Assembly (NCBI GenBank): GCA_018241985.1
Contig: JAFECV010000074.1
Coordinates: forward strand, 1-8,452
DNA from: Pseudomonadota bacterium
Lineage (GTDB): Bacteria; Pseudomonadota; Gammaproteobacteria; Burkholderiales; Burkholderiaceae_C
Length of the DNA stretch: 8,452 nucleotides
Direction of reading: 5' to 3'
A program made the position numbers and the translations under genes. The notes beneath the pieces are model-generated. The model had not been told where the DNA came from and made no database searches. It saw only the letters and a list, made by a program, of their open reading frames with translations. Below, piece after piece: positions 1 to 4,840 of the stretch (the first letter of the stretch is position 1; the number at the start of each line of letters is the position of its first letter).

Positions 1-47
1 AGCGCGTTGTCGCGCGAGCGGATGTGAACGACGGGATCGGCGCTCAT
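1..47 (-). CDS. TrmH/SpoU-family RNA methyltransferase, N-terminal fragment (3' part outside window)
   Basis: An ATG at 47-45 opens a frame that runs off the left edge after 15 complete codons ([15 protein letters not shown], then a partial Leu codon). The pattern I-x-SRDNAL is typical of the N-terminus of TrmH/SpoU-type (SPOUT) rRNA/tRNA 2'-O-methyltransferases, in the substrate-binding domain before the knotted SAM-binding domain. The start overlaps the rnhB stop as ATGA (47-44), which suggests translational coupling. From memory, an RNA methyltransferase gene often follows rnhB in Burkholderiales, which supports the call. No catalytic part is visible, so target RNA and subfamily cannot be assigned. 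No good Shine-Dalgarno is seen; coupling may serve instead. Confidence 0.72.
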   Translation of the reverse strand, partial: MSADPVVHIRSRDNA

Positions 48-667
48 CGCAGCAGTTCGGCCACCGGGGCGAACGAGCGCCGGTGCTCCGGACAGGCGCC
101 ATGCTGCTGCAGCGCCGCCAGATGGGCGGCGGTGCCATAACCCTTGTGACCGTCGAACCCGTACTGCGGATAGCGCGCGTGCAGTTCCTGGCACCAGCGG
201 TCGCGGTGCACCTTGGCCAGGATCGACGCGGCCGAGATCGCCGGCACCTGCGCGTCGCCGCGCACGATCGCCTCGGCCGGCACCTCGAGCCGCGGCAACT
301 GGTTGCCGTCGACCAGCACCAGCGAGGGCTTGAGGCGCAGACCGGCAACCGCGCGGCGCATCGCGAGCAGCGTCGCCTGCAGGATGTTGATCCGGTCGAT
401 CTCATGAACGCTCGCCTCGGCGATGCTGCAGCACAGCGCCTTCGCGCGGATCTCGTCGAACAGCGCCTCGCGCCGCGCGGGCTTCAGCACCTTCGAGTCG
501 GCGAGGCCGGCGATCGGGTTCAGGTCGTCCAGGATCACCGCCGCCGCCACCACCGGCCCGGCCAGCGGGCCGCGCCCGGCCTCGTCCACCCCGGCCACCA
601 GACCGACCGGGTGCCAGGGCAGCGCCTGCTGGGGGCTTTTAGCCGGCAAGGATTTTCTCGATCGCAT
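44..667 (-). CDS. rnhB: Ribonuclease HII
   Basis: RNase HII cuts the RNA strand of RNA/DNA hybrids and starts removal of single ribonucleotides misincorporated into DNA; it is a cytoplasmic, metal-dependent enzyme. The 207-residue product has the family signature [15 protein letters not shown] (residues 26-40). The four acidic catalytic residues can be placed by alignment with the E. coli protein: D28, E29, D120 (VDGN) and D138 (GDAQVP). The motifs SAASILAK (145-152) and [13 protein letters not shown] (167-179) are also present, so the enzyme looks complete. The ATG at 667 overlaps the end of lpxB by about 29 bases and lacks an obvious ribosome site. A TTG at 649 is the alternative start, preceded by a weak GAGA, and would shorten the overlap. 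Either start keeps the whole catalytic domain. The stop overlaps the next gene as ATGA. Confidence 0.96.
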   Translation of the reverse strand: MRSRKSLPAKSPQQALPWHPVGLVAGVDEAGRGPLAGPVVAAAVILDDLNPIAGLADSKVLKPARREALFDEIRAKALCCSIAEASVHEIDRINILQATLLAMRRAVAGLRLKPSLVLVDGNQLPRLEVPAEAIVRGDAQVPAISAASILAKVHRDRWCQELHARYPQYGFDGHKGYGTAAHLAALQQHGACPEHRRSFAPVAELLR

Positions 668-1805
668 CGGCAGCGAGGCGCGGCGTGTCGCGCAACAGTT
701 CGTGATGCAGTGCGGCGAAGCGCCGTTCCAGTGCCGCCAGCCGCTCGGGCGCCTGCGTGCGCGCGTCGAACCACTGGAGGACGGCGGCGGCCAGCGCCTG
801 CGGCGTCGCGGCGTCCTGCAGCAGTTCGGGCACGACGAATTCGCCGCACAGGATGTTCGGCAGACCGACCCAGGGCTGCAACTGCCTGCGCCGCATCAGC
901 CGCCAGCTGATAGCGTGCATCGCGTAGCCGATCACCATCGGGCGCTTGAACAGCGCCGCCTCCAGCGTCGCGGTGCCGCTGGCGATCAGCGTCACGTCGC
1001 ACGCGGCCAGCACCGTGTGCGACTCGCCGGACACGATCTGCAGCTTGGGCGCGGCGCCGCGCTCGCGTGCGATCCGCTCGATCCGCTCGCGCAGCCCCGG
1101 CACCGCGGGCACTACTATTTTGATAGCTGGACGCGCGCGCTGCACTTGCGCTGCAGCGTTGAAAAACCTCGGGGCGATGTAGTCGATCTCGGCCGAGCGG
1201 CTGCCCGGCAGCACGGCCAGCACTTCGTCGCCCGCGGCGAGCCCGAGCCGCGCGCGCGCCGCGGCGCGGTCCGGTTCGATCGGGATCACCCGCGCCAGCG
1301 GATGGCCGACATAGGTCGCGGCAATGCCGTGGCGCGCGAGCAGTTCGGGCTCGAACGGGAAGATGCACAGCACATGGTCGGCCGCGCGGCGGATCTTCTC
1401 GACCCGTTTCGCGCGCCAGGCCCAGATCGACGGGCAGACGAAATGCACGGTCTTGATGCCGGCCGCGCGCAGCGAGGCTTCCAGCCCGAGGTTGAAGTCC
1501 GGCGCATCGACGCCGATGAACGCGGCCGGCCGCTCGGCAAGCAGGCGCTGTCGCAACTGGCGCCGGATGCGAATGAGTTCGGCGAGGCGCCGCAGCACTT
1601 CGAAGCTGTAGCCGTGCACCGCGAGCCGGTCGCTGGCCCACCAGGCGGCAAAGCCGCGCTGCGCCATGCGCGGCCCGCCGATGCCGGCAGCGGCGACGCC
1701 GGGCCAGCGCGCCTGCAGGCCGTCCAGCAGCAGCGCGGCGAGCAGATCGCCCGAGGCCTCGCCGGCCACCATCGCCACCTGCGGCGCCGCCCGCTCGACT
1801 GCCAT
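639..1805 (-). CDS. lpxB: Lipid-A-disaccharide synthase
   Basis: LpxB is a membrane-associated GT-B glycosyltransferase (family GT19). It joins UDP-2,3-diacylglucosamine and lipid X into tetra-acylated disaccharide-1-phosphate in the Raetz lipid A pathway. From the chosen ATG (1805-1803) the product is 388 residues, close to the usual 380-390. Visible signatures are [10 protein letters not shown] (13-22), GVDAPDFN (98-105), [15 protein letters not shown] (124-138), YVGHPL (165-170), LPGSRSAEI (199-207, with the conserved Arg 203), [10 protein letters not shown] (276-285) and [17 protein letters not shown] (314-330). The frame is open up to a GTG at 1820 (MLIPA extension), but family members start just before the GEASGD segment, so ATG 1805 is preferred. 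No clear Shine-Dalgarno is seen. A 233-bp inverted-repeat element separates it from lpxA. Residues about 214-232 are encoded by an AT-rich patch with unusual codons, yet the reading frame and alignment with E. coli LpxB are kept. Confidence 0.95.
   Translation of the reverse strand: MAVERAAPQVAMVAGEASGDLLAALLLDGLQARWPGVAAAGIGGPRMAQRGFAAWWASDRLAVHGYSFEVLRRLAELIRIRRQLRQRLLAERPAAFIGVDAPDFNLGLEASLRAAGIKTVHFVCPSIWAWRAKRVEKIRRAADHVLCIFPFEPELLARHGIAATYVGHPLARVIPIEPDRAAARARLGLAAGDEVLAVLPGSRSAEIDYIAPRFFNAAAQVQRARPAIKIVVPAVPGLRERIERIARERGAAPKLQIVSGESHTVLAACDVTLIASGTATLEAALFKRPMVIGYAMHAISWRLMRRRQLQPWVGLPNILCGEFVVPELLQDAATPQALAAAVLQWFDARTQAPERLAALERRFAALHHELLRDTPRLAADAIEKILAG
1111..1166. repeat. AT-rich, stem-loop patch inside lpxB resembling a Comamonadaceae short repeat
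   Basis: Within the GC-rich lpxB gene, 1111-1128 (ACTACTATTTTGATAGCT) has only 5 G/C in 18 bases. It is followed by a perfect 7-bp hairpin, CGCTGCA (1138-1144) with TGCAGCG (1152-1158) around a 7-base loop, and then by GAAAAA. On the coding strand the patch uses ATA, GTA, AAA, GCT, GCA, CCA and CAA close together, unlike the rest of the gene. An AT-rich TTTGATAGCTG core followed by a GC-rich stem-loop matches my memory of short dispersed repeats in Comamonadaceae intergenic DNA; this was not checked. The encoded PAIKIVVP segment still aligns with LpxB of other bacteria, so chance or conversion within the gene is possible. Confidence 0.45.
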
Positions 1806-1824
1806 CGCCGGGATCAACACGTTC

Positions 1825-1856
1825 TAGTCCAGCGAAACGGTGAAATCGGCTGTGCG
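1825..1856 (+). repeat. Left terminal inverted repeat (32 bp)
   Basis: It begins TAGTCCAGCGAAACGG and ends CGGCTGTGCG. It pairs with 2026-2057, with one mismatch (A1845 against C2037, which becomes a U-G wobble in RNA of the operon strand). The outer end lies 4 bases beyond the alternative lpxB GTG at 1820 and 19 bases beyond the preferred lpxB ATG. Confidence 0.9.
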
Positions 1857-1919
1857 CTGGAGTCGCAACAGGTGCAGGACAAGGCGCGCAACGCCGGCAT
1901 GCGCCTGTTGCGGCTCCAG
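1857..1919. repeat. Internal hairpin A of the element
   Basis: Arms 1857-1876 and 1900-1919 are complementary at 18 of 20 positions, around a 23-base loop that contains a smaller GGCG/CGCC stem. The two imperfect pairs (T1863/G1913 and T1873/G1903) are G-U wobbles on the plus strand but A-C mismatches in the operon-sense RNA. Just beyond it, CCTTCGGG (1921-1928) has the form of a C(UUCG)G tetraloop in plus-strand RNA. Confidence 0.75.
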
Positions 1920-1928
1920 CCCTTCGGG

Positions 1929-2025
1929 TGAACGCCTGGCAGGGCCGCACTCGTCGTTGTCGCGCTCGCCGGGTGTCCAACCCGGCTGCGCCCGACGCCT
2001 AGATTGCAGCCCTGCCAGACATTCA
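1929..2025. repeat. Internal hairpin B of the element
   Basis: Arms 1929-1949 and 2005-2025 pair at 18 of 21 positions, with CTGGCAGGGC (1936-1945) matching 2009-2018 perfectly. The three mismatches (1933/2021, 1935/2019, 1946/2008) are all C/A on the plus strand, so they become G-U pairs in the operon-sense RNA. The apex holds a perfect 7-bp hairpin, GCCGGGT (1968-1974) with ACCCGGC (1980-1986), around GTCCA. Together with the outer repeats and hairpin A this could fold as a multi-branched junction. Confidence 0.7.
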
Positions 2026-2057
2026 CGCACAGCCGACTTCACCGTTTCGCTGGACTA
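2026..2057 (-). repeat. Right terminal inverted repeat (32 bp), supplies the last base of the lpxA stop
   Basis: This is the complement of 1825-1856 at 31 of 32 positions. Its outermost three bases CTA (2055-2057) are the TAG stop codon of lpxA on the minus strand. The T and A belong to the putative target duplication, and the G (base 2055) is the first base of the element core. Confidence 0.9.
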
Positions 2058-2858
2058 TCGCACGATGCCGCGTGCAGCCTGCGCGAGAAAGTCCTGCATC
2101 GCCGCGATGTCCGGCGCCGATCCGCCGCTGGTTGCGCTGGTTGCACCACCTGCGAGCGCGGCGATCTGGCTGCGCGCCTGCTCCAGCGTGTGGCCGGAGC
2201 GGTACAGCAGCCGGTGCATCTGCTTGATCGTCGCGAGGCGCTCGGGGCCGAAGCCGCGCCGGCGCAGGCCCTCGGCGTTGATGCCCTGCGCCTCGGCCGG
2301 ATTGCCGGCGGCCATGACGAACGGCGGCAGGTCCTGCGCGAGCCGGGTCTGAAACGCCGTCATCGCATGCGCGCCGACGCGGACGAACTGGTGGATGCCG
2401 GTCAGCCCGCCGATGACGGTCCAGTCGCCCAGATGCACATGGCCGCCGAGCGTCGCGGCGTTCGCCATCACGATATGGCTGCCGAGCTGGCAGTCGTGCG
2501 CGATGTGCACGTAGGCCATGATCCAGTTGTCGTCGCCGACGCGCGTGACGCCGGCGTCCTGCACGGTGCCGGTGTTGATCGTGACGAACTCGCGGATCGT
2601 GTTGCCGTCGCCGATCTCGAGGCAGGTCGGCTCGCCGGCGTACTTCTTGTCCTGCGGCGGCGCGCCGATCGAGGCGAACTGGAAGATGCGGTTGTCGCGG
2701 CCGATGCGGGTGCGCCCCTCGATCACGCAATGCGCGCCGATGCGGGTGCCGGCGCCGATCTGCACCTCGGCGCCGATCAGCGTGTATGGCCCGACCGTCA
2801 CCGACGCGTCGATCTGCGCGCCGCGCTCGACGATCGCCGTCGGGTGGATGGCGGTCAC
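2055..2858 (-). CDS. lpxA: Acyl-ACP--UDP-N-acetylglucosamine O-acyltransferase
   Basis: LpxA does the first step of lipid A synthesis, moving a 3-hydroxyacyl chain from ACP to the 3-OH of UDP-GlcNAc. It is a cytoplasmic trimer with a left-handed beta-helix. From GTG 2858 the product is 267 residues (E. coli 262). Hexapeptide repeats such as [19 protein letters not shown] run from about 18 to 165. The catalytic His is H121 in IAHDC (E. coli H125), and GLTGIHQF (151-158) and GLRRRGF (197-203) are conserved. The C-terminus RGIVR matches E. coli RGLIR, so the protein is complete. The frame is open to a GTG at 2891, which would overlap fabZ by 25 bases; GTG 2858 gives the usual MTxIHPTAIV start, 8 bases after the fabZ stop. 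A 3-codon duplication sits in the C-terminal helical part. The stop codon coincides with the end of the inserted element. Confidence 0.95.
   Translation of the reverse strand: MTAIHPTAIVERGAQIDASVTVGPYTLIGAEVQIGAGTRIGAHCVIEGRTRIGRDNRIFQFASIGAPPQDKKYAGEPTCLEIGDGNTIREFVTINTGTVQDAGVTRVGDDNWIMAYVHIAHDCQLGSHIVMANAATLGGHVHLGDWTVIGGLTGIHQFVRVGAHAMTAFQTRLAQDLPPFVMAAGNPAEAQGINAEGLRRRGFGPERLATIKQMHRLLYRSGHTLEQARSQIAALAGGATSATSGGSAPDIAAMQDFLAQAARGIVR
2127..2144. repeat. 9-bp tandem duplication in lpxA (Ala-Thr-Ser twice)
   Basis: GCTGGTTGC occurs twice in direct succession (2127-2135, 2136-2144). In lpxA this encodes ATSATS within a Gly/Ala/Thr/Ser-rich stretch (about residues 237-247) that is longer than the corresponding E. 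coli loop. Replication slippage is the likely origin. It lies in the C-terminal region, away from the catalytic helix. Confidence 0.85.
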
Positions 2859-2866
2859 GGCAGTCT

Positions 2867-3307
2867 TCAGGGGATGTTGCGCATCGTGCACATGATCACG
2901 GCTTCGGCGGCCAGCTCGTCGCCCACCGACGCACGCGCATTGAACTTGTAGATGCCGCCGCGCGAGCGGTCGTTGTCGACGTCGAGCAAGAGCTGGTCGC
3001 CCGGCTCCACCGGCCGCTTGAAGCGCGCCGCGTCGATGCCGGCGAAATAGAACACGGTCTTGTCGTCGGGCAGCGCGCCGAACATGTCGAACGACATGAT
3101 CGCGGCGGTCTGCGCCATCGCCTCGACGATCAACACGCCCGGCATCACCGGCCGGTACGGGAAATGACCGACGAAGTACGGTTCGTTGATGGTGACGTTC
3201 TTCAGCGCCCGGATCCGCTTGCCGCGCTCGAGCTCCAGCACCCGGTCCACCATCACGAACGGATAGCGGTGCGGCAGGTGCTTGAGGACTTCATGGATGT
3301 CCATCAT
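2867..3307 (-). CDS. fabZ: 3-hydroxyacyl-[acyl-carrier-protein] dehydratase FabZ
   Basis: FabZ removes water from 3-hydroxyacyl-ACP to give trans-2-enoyl-ACP in fatty-acid elongation. It therefore competes with LpxA and LpxD for 3-hydroxyacyl-ACP, which fits its place between their genes. The 146-residue product is a single hot-dog domain of normal length. The signature [24 protein letters not shown] region spans residues 43-66, with catalytic H48 and E62; [11 protein letters not shown] (13-23) is the usual N-terminal motif. Two ATGs follow each other (3307 and 3304). The first overlaps the lpxD stop as ATGA and has GGAGAG 9 bases upstream, so it is preferred. All key residues are present. 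Confidence 0.97.
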   Translation of the reverse strand: MMDIHEVLKHLPHRYPFVMVDRVLELERGKRIRALKNVTINEPYFVGHFPYRPVMPGVLIVEAMAQTAAIMSFDMFGALPDDKTVFYFAGIDAARFKRPVEPGDQLLLDVDNDRSRGGIYKFNARASVGDELAAEAVIMCTMRNIP

Positions 3308-4275
3308 TTGGGTTTTCTCTCCAGCGCCTTCAGGCGTTCGCGCAGACTGTACAACTGCTTCAGGGTGGCGGCGTTCTTTTCCCAGGCCGCATTTTCGTCG
3401 ATGGGAAAGAACCCGGTGTAGTGCCCCGGCCGGTGGATCGATCGGCTGACCATCGACGCCGACGAGATATGCACGTGATCGGCGATCGTCAGGTGCCCGA
3501 GCACCATCGCCGCGCCGCCGAACGTGCAGTGCGCGCCGATCACCGTGCTGCCGGCGACGCCGACGCAGCCTGCCATCGCGGTGTTCCGGCCGATCCGCAC
3601 GTTGTGGCCGATCTGGATCAGGTTGTCGAGCTTGACGCCGTCTTCGATCACCGTGTCCTGCAGCGCGCCGCGGTCGATGCAGGTGTTGGCGCCGATCTCC
3701 ACGTCGTCGCCGATGCGCACCGCGCCGAGCTGCTCGATCTTCTCCCAGGCGCCGTTGTCGGGCGCGAAGCCGAAGCCGTCCGCGCCGATCACCACGCCCG
3801 GATGCAGGATGCAGCGCGCGCCGATGGTGCAGCCTTCGCCGACCGTCACGCGCGATTTCAGCACCGTTCCCGCGCCGATGCGAGCACCGCGCTCGACCAC
3901 GCACAGCGGCCCGATCGACGCCTCGGGGTGCACCACGGCCTTTGCATCGACGACCGCGCTCGGGTGCCTGCCTCCGGCCGCCGGCGGCGCATGGCGCCGC
4001 TTCCAGAACTGCGTGACGCGCGCGAAATACAGATACGGATCGGGCGCGACGATGCAGGCGCCGCGCGCCGCGGCCTCCCGCTCGAGCGCCGGCGCGACGA
4101 TGACGCAGCCGGCCCGCGACGCGGCCAGCTGCTGCCGGTATTTCGGATTCGCGAGGAAGCTCAGGCTGCTCGGCGACGCCGCGTCGAGCGGCGCTATGCT
4201 TTCGATCTGCAGCTCGGGATCGCCATGCAGCCGCCCGCCCAGCGCGTCGACGATGGCTCCCAGCCGCAGCGTCAC
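3304..4275 (-). CDS. lpxD: UDP-3-O-(3-hydroxyacyl)glucosamine N-acyltransferase
   Basis: LpxD adds the N-linked 3-hydroxyacyl chain to UDP-3-O-acylglucosamine, the third step of lipid A synthesis; it is a cytoplasmic beta-helix trimer using acyl-ACP. From GTG 4275 the product is 323 residues. It has the N-terminal uridine-binding domain (about 1-100, with FLANPKYR at 40-47), hexapeptide repeats (about 103-280), the conserved [16 protein letters not shown] (162-177), the catalytic His in QIGHNVRIG (H224) and a C-terminal helix ending in [10 protein letters not shown]. The frame stays open to 4347, but that part lies inside ompH and reads as unlikely Arg/Pro-rich sequence. Family members begin at the [13 protein letters not shown] segment, so GTG 4275, 22 bases after the ompH stop, is chosen. 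No strong ribosome site is seen. The stop overlaps the fabZ start (ATGA). Confidence 0.95.
   Translation of the reverse strand: MTLRLGAIVDALGGRLHGDPELQIESIAPLDAASPSSLSFLANPKYRQQLAASRAGCVIVAPALEREAAARGACIVAPDPYLYFARVTQFWKRRHAPPAAGGRHPSAVVDAKAVVHPEASIGPLCVVERGARIGAGTVLKSRVTVGEGCTIGARCILHPGVVIGADGFGFAPDNGAWEKIEQLGAVRIGDDVEIGANTCIDRGALQDTVIEDGVKLDNLIQIGHNVRIGRNTAMAGCVGVAGSTVIGAHCTFGGAAMVLGHLTIADHVHISSASMVSRSIHRPGHYTGFFPIDENAAWEKNAATLKQLYSLRERLKALERKPK
3317..3322 (-). promoter_or_regulatory. Ribosome binding site of fabZ
   Basis: GGAGAG on the minus strand lies inside the end of lpxD, 9 bases before the first of two adjacent ATGs. It is the clearest Shine-Dalgarno in the window and favours ATG 3307 over 3304 as the fabZ start. 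Confidence 0.65.
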
Positions 4276-4297
4276 ATCACGTCGGGCGTTGCGCCGG

Positions 4298-4840
4298 TCA
4301 TTTCGAGCCGGTCGAACCGCTGCCGGCGGAGCCCGGCCCGCTGGCATTCAGCGCCGCGATCACCTTGTCGGTGATGTCGAGCTTGGGGTTGATGTAGACG
4401 GCCTCCTGCAGGATCACGTCGTACTTGTCGGCGATCGCGAGCTGCCGCACGATCTTGTTCGCGCGGTCGAGCAACTGCTGCAGCTCCTCGTTCTTGCGCG
4501 CATTCAGGTCTTCCTGGAATTCGCGGCGCTTGCGCTGCAGATCGCGGTCCTGGTCCATCAGCTGCTTCTGGCGCGCGATGCGCTGGCTGTCGGGCAGCGT
4601 CGGGCCTTCGCGGTCGAGCTTGTCGGCGGCGGCCTTCAGCGCATTGCCCTGATCGACCAGATCCTTCTCGCGCCTGGAGAACTCCTGCTGCAGCTTGGCT
4701 TCGGCCGCCTTCGCCGCATTCGCCTCCCGGAAGATCCGATCCGTGTTCACGTACCCGATGCGGTAGTCCTGCGCGTGGGCAGACAACGCGCACAGGCCGA
4801 ACAGCAGGCCGAGCCCGCAGTGACGCAAAAAATGTTTCAT
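4298..4840 (-). CDS. skp: Periplasmic OMP chaperone Skp/OmpH
   Basis: Skp is a trimeric periplasmic holdase that binds unfolded outer-membrane proteins and passes them to the BAM complex; its position right after bamA fits. The product is 180 residues with a signal peptide: MKHFLRHC, a hydrophobic core, and AHA (21-23) as the probable cleavage site, giving a mature protein from QDYRIGYV. The [12 protein letters not shown] segment is the conserved first strand. About residues 40-130 are highly charged, Lys/Glu/Gln-rich coiled-coil helices, and [21 protein letters not shown] (about 140-160) is the conserved closing part of the body. The last 15 or so residues are a Gly/Ser-rich tail ([14 protein letters not shown]) that looks disordered. 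The ATG shares one base with the bamA stop (TGATG), indicating coupled translation. Confidence 0.93.
   Translation of the reverse strand: MKHFLRHCGLGLLFGLCALSAHAQDYRIGYVNTDRIFREANAAKAAEAKLQQEFSRREKDLVDQGNALKAAADKLDREGPTLPDSQRIARQKQLMDQDRDLQRKRREFQEDLNARKNEELQQLLDRANKIVRQLAIADKYDVILQEAVYINPKLDITDKVIAALNASGPGSAGSGSTGSK

Larger units (their letters stand above)
1825..2057. mobile_element. MITE-like inverted-repeat element with putative TA target duplication
   Basis: This 233-bp unit lies between lpxA and lpxB. Its ends are 32-bp inverted repeats (1825-1856 and 2026-2057) that match at 31 of 32 positions; the only mismatch is 1845/2037. Each end reads TA followed or preceded by GTCCAGCG or its complement, so the core would be 1827-2055 with TA at 1825-1826 and 2056-2057. 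This is what an element using a TA target (as IS630/Tc1-mariner types do) would leave. The inside carries two long hairpins and no convincing gene, so it cannot move on its own. Removing the core plus one TA leaves lpxA with its TAG stop and 18 nt before the lpxB ATG. The family is not identified. It could instead be a structured RNA element maintained in the operon transcript. Confidence 0.7.

Noticed and set aside
1806..1820. Upstream extension of lpxB to GTG 1820
   Set aside because: It adds MLIPA before the usual short N-terminus. The start would sit 4 bases from the element end without a ribosome site. ATG 1805 is the more usual choice.
423..1931. Long plus-strand open frame (about 500 codons) opposite rnhB and lpxB
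   Set aside because: It lies antisense to two clearly conserved genes, its translation is Arg/Gly/Ala-rich with no family signature, and long antisense frames are expected in GC-rich DNA.
1825..2057. Rho-independent terminator between lpxA and lpxB
   Set aside because: The hairpins are very long and not followed by a run of T on either strand, and the downstream genes belong to the same pathway. A MITE-like repeat explains the structure better.
1825..2057. CRISPR array, riboswitch or tRNA in the lpxA-lpxB gap
   Set aside because: There are no repeated direct units with spacers, no aptamer pattern I recognise, and no tRNA cloverleaf. The dominant signal is terminal inverted repeats.
2859..2891. 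Upstream extension of lpxA to GTG 2891
   Set aside because: It would overlap fabZ by 25 bases and add 11 residues not expected in the family. It remains possible but less likely than GTG 2858.
2004..2951. Plus-strand open frame starting inside the inverted-repeat element and running over lpxA
   Set aside because: Antisense shadow of lpxA with Arg/Asp/Ala-rich low-information translation and no recognisable domain. It is not evidence that the element encodes a protein.
4276..4347. Upstream extension of lpxD to the first ATG at 4347
   Set aside because: The extra 24 residues lie mostly inside skp, are Arg/Pro-rich and do not match LpxD N-termini. GTG 4275 gives the conserved start.
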